A stretch of DNA of 19,013 bases, taken from NCBI GenBank assembly GCA_019136395.1, contig JAGVUH010000430.1:1-19013 (forward strand). Reading direction: 5' to 3'. The stretch comes from Gammaproteobacteria bacterium (lineage in GTDB: Bacteria; Pseudomonadota; Gammaproteobacteria; Chromatiales; Chromatiaceae). Numbering within the stretch: the first letter of the stretch is position 1; the number at the start of each line of letters is the position of its first letter. The notes below the pieces were generated by a model. That model had not been told where the DNA came from. It was given only the letters and a program-made list of their open reading frames with translations, and ran no database searches. Below, in pieces: positions 8,639 through 14,273 of the stretch. Made by a program: the position numbers and the translations under genes.

Positions 8639-8745
8639 TGGGGGTAACGGGTGAATGAGTGTGGACAAGTTGGGGGCAACCCGCCCGAGCGGGTTGTCCC
8701 CAACTTGTCCACACGGCCGCTCGCGGCATTCACGCGTTATCCCCA
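8639..8745. repeat. Large stem-loop between orfB and the IS end
   Basis: The inner hairpin has 26-base arms at 8659-8684 and 8689-8714, with one mismatch and a 4-base loop (ccga). Its ends read GTGTGGACAAG...CTTGTCCACAC. Outside it a second pair of arms, 8641-8658 (ggggtaacgggtgaatga) and 8727-8745 (cattcacgcgttatcccca), pairs imperfectly across a 12-base bulge. No T-run follows, so it is not a standard terminator. It could block read-through into or out of the IS, bind transposase, or be a separate inserted palindrome. Confidence 0.75.
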
Positions 8746-8766
8746 CGGAGTCCGCTGCCATAGCCT

Positions 8767-9651
8767 TCAGGCCGCCAGGGTGATCTCGCCCCGATGGACT
8801 TGGAACGGGGTCGCCGCCGCGAGGCTCTGGTGCGGCCGCTCGTGGTTATAAAACTGGAAGTAAGCCTTGAGGGCGGCAATCAAGTCGCTGACCCGCGGAT
8901 ACTCCTTGAGGTAAATCTCCTCGTATTTCACCGTGCGCCACAGGCGTTCGACCATGATGTTGTCCATCGCCCGCCCCTTGCCGTCCATGCTGATCCGCAC
9001 CCCGGCAGCCTTGAGCACGGCGGTAAAGGCCTGGCTGGTGAACTGGGCGCCTTGGTCGCTGTTGAAGATCTCCGGCTGGCCATGAGCACGCAAGGCGCTC
9101 TCCAAGGCACTGATACAGAACTCTTCGGCCAGGGTCACCGAGACCTCCCAGGACAGCACGTAGCGGCTGTACCAGTCCATGACGGCCGTGAGGTAGACGA
9201 AGCCATGGGCCAGGCGGATGTAGGTGATGTCGGTGCACCAGACCTGATTGGGCCGCTCAATCGCTAACCCGCGCAGCAGGTAAGGATAGACCGGGTGCGC
9301 CGGCGCCGGCTGCGAGGTGGCGGGCTTGGGCGCCACCGACTGCAGGCCCATGCGCCGCATCAGGCGCCGCACCCGCTTGCGCGACACCCGATACCCCTGC
9401 CGCCGCAGCCAGAACGCCATGTTGCGGCTGCCGTAGAAGGGGTGGCGGGTATATTCCTCATCAATCAGGCGCATCAGCATGAGGTTCTCCGCGTGGTCCT
9501 GGGCCAGGGGCTCGCCCCGGTAGTAGCTGGCCCGCGACAGCCCCAGCAAGGCGCACTGACGGGCGATGCTCAACTGCGGATTTCCGGCCTCAACCGCTCC
9601 GCGCTTGTCCGCCAGGCTCAGAGCAGCTGACCCGATTTTTTTTTGAGCCAC
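8767..9651 (-). CDS. IS3-family transposase OrfB (DDE integrase domain)
   Basis: This open frame encodes 294 aa from GTG at 9651 but is normally made as the OrfAB fusion by -1 frameshifting on the A9 run at 9636-9644. It starts with an HTH_21-like region (LMRLIDEEYTRHPFYGSRNMAFWLRRQGY...RKRVRRLMRRMGL). The rve-type DDE core follows: D in VWCTDITYI, D in FNSDQGAQFTS, and E in NIMVERLWRTVKYEEIYL. The ending FYNHERPHQSL...TPF is typical of IS3-family transposases. All three catalytic acidic residues are present, so the enzyme looks intact. It catalyses cut-out as a circle (copy-out-paste-in) and reinsertion of the element. Confidence 0.93.
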   Translation of the reverse strand: MAQKKIGSAALSLADKRGAVEAGNPQLSIARQCALLGLSRASYYRGEPLAQDHAENLMLMRLIDEEYTRHPFYGSRNMAFWLRRQGYRVSRKRVRRLMRRMGLQSVAPKPATSQPAPAHPVYPYLLRGLAIERPNQVWCTDITYIRLAHGFVYLTAVMDWYSRYVLSWEVSVTLAEEFCISALESALRAHGQPEIFNSDQGAQFTSQAFTAVLKAAGVRISMDGKGRAMDNIMVERLWRTVKYEEIYLKEYPRVSDLIAALKAYFQFYNHERPHQSLAAATPFQVHRGEITLAA

Positions 9652-9911
9652 TCCAACTCGACTTGCAGCTTTCCAATCTGCTGGTAGAGTCGGTCACGCT
9701 CCGCTTCCCGTTCCTCGGCCTCGCGGTGCTGACGCTGGCCGAAGACCTCCGGGAGGGCGGCCAAGGCCTGCTTCTTCCAGTCATTGATCTGACTGACATG
9801 GATCGCGTACTCCGAGGCCAGTTCGTTGGCGGTCTTCTGCCCTTTGATCGCCGCGATCACCACTTGGGCCTTGAAGTCTTTGCTGTAGCGTTTACGCTGC
9901 ATCGGTAACAC
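9618..9911 (-). CDS. IS3-family transposase OrfA (HTH protein)
   Basis: A 97-aa protein, normal for OrfA. RKRYSKDFKAQVVIAAIKGQ and TANELASEYAIHVSQINDWKKQAL form the helix-turn-helix that binds the IS ends. The C-terminal leucine zipper-like segment RDRLYQQIGKLQVELEWLKKK mediates dimerisation. Translation can start at ATG 9911 or at the second methionine (MQRKRYSK). The reading frame ends shortly after the A9 slippery stretch; slippage there by -1 gives the full OrfAB transposase. It acts as DNA-binding subunit and, alone, usually as a repressor or modulator of transposition. Confidence 0.93.
   Translation of the reverse strand: MLPMQRKRYSKDFKAQVVIAAIKGQKTANELASEYAIHVSQINDWKKQALAALPEVFGQRQHREAEEREAERDRLYQQIGKLQVELEWLKKKSGQLL
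9636..9644 (-). promoter_or_regulatory. Programmed -1 frameshift site (A9 run)
   Basis: On the minus strand nine A follow CTC at the end of orfA. The OrfA frame reads CTC AAA AAA AAA TCG and the OrfB frame is one base back (CAA AAA AAA ATC). The A AAA AAA heptamer inside is a classic -1 slip site for the IS3 family, and the frames have the right relation. The OrfA stop lies 16 bases beyond the run. Confidence 0.85.
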
Positions 9912-9940
9912 CCCTTTCGCTGTCGCTCTATCTTAAGGGG

Positions 9941-9961
9941 CTGTCTCAAATTTGGGGTCCA
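9941..9961. repeat. IS terminal inverted repeat, orfA-proximal end
   Basis: On the minus strand this end reads TGGACCCC, then AAATTTGA, then GACAG. It faces the matching end at 8533-8553. The hsdM frame meets a stop (TAG) right at the junction, one codon after MFSKL. Confidence 0.75.
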
Positions 9962-10996
9962 CTATAGCTTGCTGAACATGTGCAGCAGGAACAGCAACTG
10001 GCCGTCGCTCTTACGCGGGATGCCTGGGGCGAAACGGCCCTGGTCGCCAGCCTCATGCTCAGCTTTCACCTCCTCATACTCCTCGCTGTAATCAACCCCA
10101 TACGGCGGATTACTGAGGCAGTAGGTGAAGACCTGACCGGGAAACTGGTCGTTATTGAGGGTGTTGCCAATCCGAATATTGTCCGGTGAGTGGCCGGTAA
10201 GCAACATGTCCGAGCGACAGATGGCGAAGGACTCGGGGTTTACCTCTTGGCCGTAAAGGTTCACGCGCAGGTTGCGGTTGCGCTCCATGAGGTAGTCGTT
10301 GGCGGTTGCGAGCATGCCACCGGTACCGCAGGCGGGGTCCAAAAGGTTAATGGCGCTAGCCTCGCTGGCGAGCTTGTCACCATCCTTGGCGAACAGCAGC
10401 GCGGTCATCAGGCGGATCACCTCGCGCGGGGTGAGGTGGTCGCCCGCCGTGGCATTGGAGACTTCGTTGAAGCGCCGGATCAGATTCTCGAAGATGTAGC
10501 CCATCTCCACGGTGGACACCCGCTGGGGATGAAGGTCCTTGTCGGCGAAAAACTTCACCAGGGCGTAGAGCAGGTTCTGACGATCCAGGCGGTCGATCCA
10601 GTTGAAGAAGCCGAAGTGCTCGATGAACACATCGCGCATGTTCTTGGAGAGGCCGTTGATGTAGGCCTTGAGGTTTTCGGCGACGTTCTCGGGGTCGGCC
10701 AGCAGCGCGGCCAGGGTAAAACCGCTCTGGCCATAAAAGGCCAATCCGGTCTTTCGGCTGATGATCTGGGCGCGCGCCTCCTCAGTGGCCTTCTCCAGGC
10801 CGGCGGCAAGGGCCCGAATGGTTGTGATGTGCGGTTCCAGTAGACAGTCCATGCGCCGCAACACGGTGAAGGGCAAAATGACCTTGCCGTAGTCCGCCGG
10901 GGTGATCTTGCCGCGCATCCGCTCGGCGGCCCCCCAGATCAGATTGGCGTTGTCTTGCAACCTGGCGGCCTGGTCGAGACTGACGACGGTTTCCAT
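9962..10996 (-). pseudogene. hsdM: hsdM, 5' fragment (cut by IS3 element)
   Basis: This is the N-terminal 344 residues of the type I modification subunit, which methylates adenine in the HsdS target. It has the HsdM N-terminal helical domain (DNANLIWGAAERMRGKITPADYGKVILPFTVLRRMD), the region ENLIRRFNEVSNATAGDHLTPREVI, the SAM-binding motif LDPACGTGGM, and the catalytic NPPYG. It ends ...QLLFLLHMFSKL followed by TAG at the IS border. The rest of the enzyme resumes at 8532. ATG at 10996 directly follows the TAA of the recombinase gene, with GGGAGA 10 bases upstream. A truncated product would keep both catalytic motifs but lose the C-terminal half, including the part that binds HsdS, so it should not be active. 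Confidence 0.93.
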
Positions 10997-11629
10997 TTAG
11001 CCTGGGTCTCCCGTAGTGGAGGTGATAGAGGTAGGGGGTCCTTCAGAGGCGGTCGCGGCCGGGTTGAGCGGATAGCCCGCCCGCGTCAGCGACTGGTTCA
11101 AGGTCATCCGGGTCACGCCGAAATGCGCGGCAACGTCCGTCTTCGTCACGGTCGGATCGCGGAGCATGGCCGCAGCCTTCTTCACGTCGCCCGGGCTGAG
11201 TTTGGGTTTGCGCCCGCCTTTGCGCCCGCGCGCCCGTGCCGCGGACAGCCCCGCCCGGGTGCGTTCGCGGATGAGTGTGTGCTCGAACTCCGCCAGGGCG
11301 CCAAAAACATGAAAGATCAGCTTCCCCCCCGCGCTCGTGGTATCGATGCTCTCCGTCAGGGACCGAAAACCCACGGTGCGGTCGTCCAGTACCTTCATGA
11401 TCTCGACCAAGTCCTTCAGCGACCGCCCCAGTCTGTCGAGCCGCCAGACGACCAGTGTGTCGCCCCGGCGCAGGGTGCGCAGACAGACCTCCCATTCCGG
11501 CCGGACTTTCAGCCCGCTCCCGGTGACCTTCTCCACGAACAGCTGCTCGCAGCCCGCCGCCCGGAGGGCGTCGAGTTGGAGCGCGGGATTCTGCTCCTGC
11601 GTGGAGACGCGCGCATAGCCAACGAGCAT
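10997..11629 (-). CDS. Small serine recombinase (resolvase/invertase family)
   Basis: A 210-aa protein with a full catalytic domain: MLVGYARVST carries the nucleophilic serine (Ser9), WRLDRLGRSLKDL the conserved arginines, and AEFEHTLIRERTRAGLSAARARGRKGGR the long E helix. A C-terminal helix-turn-helix follows (VTKTDVAAHFGVTRMTLNQSL). This is the Tn3-resolvase/Hin layout of 180-200 aa. About 25 extra residues rich in P, S and T follow the HTH and run to a TAA that touches hsdM ATG. The tail may be read-through into an old hsdM leader after insertion of the recombinase. No clear Shine-Dalgarno precedes ATG 11629. The substrate is unknown: no paired inversion sites or second hsdS are visible here, so resolution of a lost transposon is as likely as inversion. 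Confidence 0.9.
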   Translation of the reverse strand: MLVGYARVSTQEQNPALQLDALRAAGCEQLFVEKVTGSGLKVRPEWEVCLRTLRRGDTLVVWRLDRLGRSLKDLVEIMKVLDDRTVGFRSLTESIDTTSAGGKLIFHVFGALAEFEHTLIRERTRAGLSAARARGRKGGRKPKLSPGDVKKAAAMLRDPTVTKTDVAAHFGVTRMTLNQSLTRAGYPLNPAATASEGPPTSITSTTGDPG

Positions 11630-12011
11630 AAAAGAGGTTGCTTTTCTAGACGATGAATAATAGACGGAATTTTATGCGCGAAACGCCGCCCCAGCAAGCC
11701 CTGGCGGGCACCCCTGGCTGGCGTATAGAAAACGATCGTTTGTTGCCCTTTCGATCACTGGCGTTTTGCGCCGATTTGGCCGTGCCTTCGCGGTGCTATG
11801 ATGATCACAAGGTGCTGCGGCAAAGCCTCCCGGCATCCGCTGAGGGCAGACCTGGGGCCCAAAGGTTTCGTCGGTGGTCAGGGGAGCCCACCGCGCAGCA
11901 CCCACGAGGCCGTCCAGGTGTGGCCTCATCTCCTCACCTTGCGCAGCAAGCGCACAATTTTTCGACATCCCTGGAACTTGGCATCATCAAGGATGATGGT
12001 GAAGGATTGGC
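11630..12011. other. Non-coding stretch with a repeat-family trace
   Basis: No open frame here looks like a real protein. The stretch beside the recombinase start is AT-rich (11630-11690) and could hold its promoter or recombination site, but I could not define one. A trace of the repeat family lies at about 11731-11775: cgatcgttt, then about 20 bases later ctggcgttttgcgccg. The same order recurs at 12869-12910. The motif gttttgcgcc also occurs at about 12170. Confidence 0.5.
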
Positions 12012-12130
12012 CTGGCATAGGCCATTCTTGACTTCAGAGGCGCACCCACGTTGTGGACGTTGGCCGGGTCTTATTCATCCGGCTGGGTGCCTGCCTCTAA
12101 CGAGCGACGCCAGAAATTTTCTATTCGCTG
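12012..12130. repeat. Dispersed repeat, diverged copy A
   Basis: It matches the middle of copy B (about 13042-13162): cataggccattcttgac, then the palindromic insert, then aacgagcgacgccagaaattttct. It has lost or never had the left and right ends seen in copies B and C. On the minus strand it runs in frame into the phage-gene remnant next to it, so the repeat apparently cut that gene. Confidence 0.8.
12036..12098. repeat. Miniature palindromic element, copy 1 (63 bp)
   Basis: It is bounded by AGAGGC and GCCTCT, with nested arms GCACCCA/TGGGTGC and GCCGG/CCGGC. It sits between cataggccattcttgacttc and aacgagcgacg. The same element is at 13064-13130, and the third repeat copy lacks it at the same place. 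It has the size and shape of a REP or tiny MITE. Confidence 0.75.
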
Positions 12131-12364
12131 AAGGAAGACCTGGGTTTGCCACCCTTCGGACCCCTGGGGTTTTGCGCCGCTCCAACCAGTATCCAGGGGG
12201 GCTGGTGAAGGGTTGGCTGGACATGGTCTGTCGAAGCACTCCTGGGTGGTGCGGACCAGGCCATCGCCGATCAGCCACAGGGCGGGCTCTGGGTTGACTA
12301 GGGCGGCGATCAGTTGGCCCAGTTGCTTGCGGACCGCGGCGTCGTCGATGGTGATGTCGGACAA
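12071..12364 (-). pseudogene. Remnant of phage virion morphogenesis-like gene, fragment 1
   Basis: From a TTG at 12364 the frame reads MSDITIDDAAVRKQLGQLIAALV and NPEPALWLIGDGLVRTTQECFDRP. This resembles the start of phage virion morphogenesis proteins (Mu gpG / P2 tail-completion-like group), which usually read IDD..V...L..L...L.D..PAL..IG..L...T..RF. The expected PDG.PW continuation is missing; after about residue 46 the frame drifts into unrelated residues and ends inside repeat copy A. A second start of the same gene lies at 12582-12644. The assignment is by pattern and moderate at best. Confidence 0.45.
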
Positions 12365-12368
12365 GGGA

Positions 12369-12557
12369 CTATTGGCCAGGATGCTTTAGGACGCCACCGG
12401 CGGCCATGAAGCCTTCCCAGATATCGCCCATCTGCCGCTTGCCTTCCTGGGTGACCAGTTTTTTCCCGATCGCCTCAAGCTGTTCCTGAGCATCCATGGG
12501 AAGGGGGCGCCGTGCGATAACCACCAGAGCCGCCTCTATCAAGCTGTCATCATTCAT
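12369..12557 (-). CDS. Small hypothetical protein, 62 aa
   Basis: Not recognised. It reads MNDDSLIEAALVVIARR, then an acidic/amphipathic helix (MDAQEQLEAIGKKLVTQEGKRQ) and MGDIWEGFMAAGG. Codon use fits the GC-rich neighbours. It lies on the minus strand between the two fragments of the phage-morphogenesis-like gene, and its stop is 4 bases from the start of fragment 1. AAGG precedes the ATG but only 2 bases away, too close for good initiation. It could be a real small phage-derived gene, or chance coding inside debris. Confidence 0.35.
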   Translation of the reverse strand: MNDDSLIEAALVVIARRPLPMDAQEQLEAIGKKLVTQEGKRQMGDIWEGFMAAGGVLKHPGQ

Positions 12558-12581
12558 AGCCTTGCAATCAATTTCTCATTT

Positions 12582-12644
12582 TTAGACTAGTTGGCCGAGT
12601 TGTTGGCGGACGGCGTCGTCGATGGTGAGGGTGATGCCGGCCAT
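12582..12644 (-). pseudogene. Remnant of phage virion morphogenesis-like gene, fragment 2
   Basis: A 20-codon frame from ATG 12644 reads MAGITLTIDDAVRQQLGQLV and stops. It matches the first residues of fragment 1 (ITIDDAAVRKQLGQLI) in protein and DNA, and the upstream bases match too (tagtccctt against cagtcccctt). It is a second truncated copy of the same gene start, about 280 bases away. Confidence 0.55.
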
Positions 12645-12665
12645 AAGGGGACTGACTGCCAGGAA

Positions 12666-12851
12666 TCAGATAACCGCGCCCTCTGGCACGTCGGGCTCAA
12701 ACGCCTTCCCGCTTGCCACGGCTGCACGAATCAGCGCAAGGGCCTCGGCCGGATCGCCCGGCATTTCCATCAGCGGCGGCGCCTCGCCGAAGGTGCGCTC
12801 GTAGGCTTCGGCGGCTTGGCCGAAGGCGTTCCAGTCATCAAACATGTTCAC
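12666..12851 (-). CDS. Small acidic protein, 61 aa, intact copy
   Basis: Function unknown. It begins MNMFDDWNAFGQAAEAYERTF and continues GEAPPLMEMPGDPAEALALIRAAVASG. It is acidic, helical-looking and without membrane segments. GTG at 12851 is preceded by a perfect AGGAGGT (12857-12863) at 5-base spacing, which favours this start over ATG 12845. A broken relative (FDDFTDWQAYAATVQAYEAAFGES, then PPTMEM) lies at about 13490-13620. Two related copies and an ideal ribosome binding site argue that it is a real gene. The pattern F-D-D-W...A-Y-E..F-G-E-x-P-P-x-M-E-M is the shared signature. Confidence 0.65.
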   Translation of the reverse strand: MNMFDDWNAFGQAAEAYERTFGEAPPLMEMPGDPAEALALIRAAVASGKAFEPDVPEGAVI

Positions 12852-12856
12852 CAGTT

Positions 12857-12863
12857 ACCTCCT
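12857..12863 (-). promoter_or_regulatory. Perfect Shine-Dalgarno (AGGAGGT)
   Basis: The minus strand reads AGGAGGT, 5 bases ahead of GTG 12851. It fixes the start of the 61-aa gene and is the strongest ribosome binding site in this low-information zone. Confidence 0.8.
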
Positions 12864-12919
12864 GAAATCGATCGTTTTTCACCTTTTCAACCGCTGTGGT
12901 TTTGCGCCGTTTCTGCCAG

Positions 12920-13235
12920 GGTACGTGGGGATGGGCTAAACTCTGGCTAACCGCACGACGTTTCGGACGTTATGCCTGGGGCCTTGTTGCATCAGGCAGT
13001 GCGGCCCGCTTGTTCTTCCTTGGTGCCTCTGATCATGTCCCGGCATAGGCTATTCTTGACTACAGAGGCGTACCACCCACGTTGGGGACGTTGGCCGGGG
13101 GCTTGTTCATCCGGCTGGGGGGCTGCCTCTAACGAGCGACGCCAGAAATTTTCTGCTCGCTGGCGCGGGGGCCGCAGAAGCGGCCGCCGGATGGAGGGAC
13201 GGCAGGCCTCCCGCTCGTTCATCTCATCGCCTCAA
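12920..13235. repeat. 316-bp direct repeat, copy B
   Basis: It begins ggtacg, then gctaaactctggctaaccgcacg, then catcaggcagtgcggcccgct. It continues with cataggcta, the 67-bp palindromic insert, aacgagcgacgccagaaattttctg, and ggatggagggacggcaggcc with catctca. Copy C follows directly with the same order. No protein in either strand looks real; the minus frame gives an arginine-rich shadow. Confidence 0.85.
13064..13130. repeat. Miniature palindromic element, copy 2 (67 bp)
   Basis: It has the same AGAGGC...GCCTCT ends and the inner GCCGG/CCGGC arms as copy 1, with a few changed bases and a short insertion. It sits at the same place in repeat copy B. In copy C (about 13370-13382) this place holds only about a dozen unrelated bases. 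Confidence 0.75.
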
Positions 13236-13477
13236 GGTACGGGGGTGGTGTGCTAAACTCTGGCTAACCGCACGCCGTTTCGGACGTATGGCCGGGGGCC
13301 GCAAGGCATCAGGCAGTGCGGCCCGCTCGTTGGCACTCGGTGCCCCTGATCCTGGCCTGACATAGGCTACACTCCCTTACTGAACGAGCGACGCCAGAAA
13401 TTTTCTGCGCGCTGGCGCGGCTGGTGCAATCGCACCCCCGGATGGAGGGACGGCAGGCCTCCCGCTCGTCCATCTCA
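13236..13477. repeat. 316-bp direct repeat, copy C (lacks the palindromic insert)
   Basis: It has the same block order as copy B starting at ggtacg, 316 bases downstream, and ends with ggatggagggacggcaggcc and catctca. It is shorter (about 242 bp) because the palindromic insert is absent. Its right end abuts the broken copy of the small acidic protein gene, which is cut at that border. Confidence 0.85.
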
Positions 13478-13489
13478 GCGCGGTATCCC

Positions 13490-13620
13490 TCCGGCATCCG
13501 CTGCCCGCTGGCTCGTGTGACATTTCCATAGTTGGAGGGGACTCGCCGAACGCAGCCTCATAGGCCTGGACAGTGGCGGCATACGCTTGCCAATCGGTGA
13601 AATCATCAAACACGTTCAGG
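13490..13620 (-). pseudogene. Broken copy of the small acidic protein gene
   Basis: The minus frame reads LNVFDDFTDWQAYAATVQAY, EAAFGESPPTMEMSHEPAGS and then loses similarity as it enters repeat C. It is clearly related to the 61-aa protein at 12666-12851 (shared FDD, AYE.AFGE.PP.MEM). It lacks the last third, and the position of the start codon is occupied by CTG. The AGGAGGT site of the intact copy is not present. Confidence 0.65.
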
Positions 13621-13622
13621 AG
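13618..13622 (+). promoter_or_regulatory. Shine-Dalgarno AGGAG deciding a GTG start
   Basis: AGGAG ends 7 bases before GTG 13630. It supports starting the small plus-strand gene here rather than at an upstream in-frame codon at 13573, which would read through the antisense pseudogene. Confidence 0.75.
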
Positions 13623-13629
13623 ATCGCCC

Positions 13630-13890
13630 GTGGAAAAGGCCCAGGTAGCGCTTGAGGAAGTGATGACCCACGCCATCGCGGCCGCCCGTCGCGCGCGCGC
13701 GCAGGCGGCGAACGGTAGCGATAGGTACGGCGAGGCCATGGCGTTCGCCTATTACGACATTGTCGATGTCATCGGCGAGCAGGCAGACCTGCTGGGCCTT
13801 GAATGGGCGGATCGGTCGCTTGCCGACTTTGTGCCTGAGTCCCTGCTTGGCCGCGGAGAACGCGGTGATCAAGCGACTGATGGAAGATGA
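13630..13890 (+). CDS. Small hypothetical protein, 86 aa
   Basis: No recognised function. From GTG 13630 it reads MEKAQVALEEVMTHAIAAAR with an alanine/arginine-rich helix. It then has RYGEAMAFAYYDIVDVIGEQ and ADLLGLEWADRSLADFVPES. The protein is soluble, helical and acidic in its second half, like many small cytoplasmic proteins of accessory regions. A good AGGAG precedes the start. Its stop overlaps the next gene's start by 4 bases (ATGA), so the two form a small operon. It begins about 10 bases from the 5' side of the antisense broken gene, which may once have been a divergent partner. Confidence 0.6.
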   Translation: MEKAQVALEEVMTHAIAAARRARAQAANGSDRYGEAMAFAYYDIVDVIGEQADLLGLEWADRSLADFVPESLLGRGERGDQATDGR

Positions 13891-14093
13891 ACGCGATGGT
13901 AGGTGAAGTCAGAACCGAAGGTCCGACGCCGGCCGGTGGGGCCTATGCCATCGCCTATTTCAGCCGCGACGGCGTTCCCGTGGACCAGTCCGCTGCCACC
14001 CACGTCGAAATCACCGAATACGCGGCCGACGGGACCCCAATCCAGAGAACCTATGCCATCGTCGGGGCCATGGCGTCACCAGCGAGTGCATAG
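13887..14093 (+). CDS. Small hypothetical protein, 68 aa
   Basis: Not recognised. It reads MNAMVGEVRTEGPTPAGGAY, AIAYFSRDGVPVDQSAATHV and EITEYAADGTPIQRTYAIVG. Alternating polar and hydrophobic residues suggest a small beta-rich protein with a repeat-like pattern (YFSRDGVPVDQ, then YAADGTPIQRTY). It has no signal peptide or membrane segment. The start overlaps the upstream stop in ATGA, so translation is probably coupled, and the pair could act together. A second methionine (MVGEV) is an alternative start. Confidence 0.55.
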   Translation: MNAMVGEVRTEGPTPAGGAYAIAYFSRDGVPVDQSAATHVEITEYAADGTPIQRTYAIVGAMASPASA

Positions 14094-14228
14094 GCTTGGA
14101 GCGTTTGTCTGCTGGCTGATCCGGTGCCCCATGCCGGATGGCCGGCCTTTGCGAAGGTGAGGGCTTGAGCAAGTCAGGCCACCCCAGGCCGCTGCACCGT
14201 GTCACCGCATGGAAGACCAAATGGTGTA

Positions 14229-14258
14229 TAGTAGCGTAAATACGGTATTACGCTACTA
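14229..14258. promoter_or_regulatory. Operator palindrome upstream of kfrA-like gene
   Basis: There are 11-base perfect arms, TAGTAGCGTAA at 14229-14239 and TTACGCTACTA at 14248-14258, with an 8-base spacer (atacggta). It lies 15 bases before the ATG at 14274, overlapping the expected promoter and leader. KfrA-type proteins are known to repress their own promoter by binding an inverted repeat of this sort, so it is very likely the autoregulatory site. Confidence 0.85.
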
Positions 14259-14273
14259 CAGTAAGAGGGGACC

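Larger units (their letters stand above)
8533..9961 (-). mobile_element. IS3-family insertion sequence inside hsdM
   Basis: A complete-looking element of about 1.43 kb, transcribed on the minus strand, with orfA and orfB. The ends are inverted: TGGACCCC begins at 8533 and its complement GGGGTCCA ends at 9961, giving the TG...CA termini usual for IS3. A further match (GACAG) lies inside each end. HsdM text stops at MFSKL on one side and resumes at LKLPQERPG on the other, which fixes the insertion within a few bases. No clean target duplication is visible: bases next to the two ends differ, although CT is shared, so the exact boundary could shift by about 4 bases. The 230 bases between the orfB stop and the 8533 end are long for the family and hold a large stem-loop. 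Confidence 0.88.

Noticed and set aside
8659..8714. Rho-independent terminator or DnaA-based origin
   Set aside because: No T-run follows the hairpin; the DnaA-like boxes are imperfect and sit inside an IS without a replication gene.
8533..8729. In-frame upstream extension of the hsdM 3' fragment
   Set aside because: These residues come from IS sequence past the junction, not from hsdM.
11653..12297. Plus-strand 214-codon frame after the recombinase
   Set aside because: It crosses the repeat copy and phage remnant, has no domain, and its residues look like shadow coding.
12920..13477. CRISPR array
   Set aside because: The unit is about 316 bp in only two copies with blocks of different length; there are no short repeats with regular spacers and no cas genes.
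12992..13497. Minus-strand arginine-rich frames of 60-76 codons in repeats B and C
   Set aside because: They are similar to each other only because the DNA is repeated; the frames lack start signals and normal composition.
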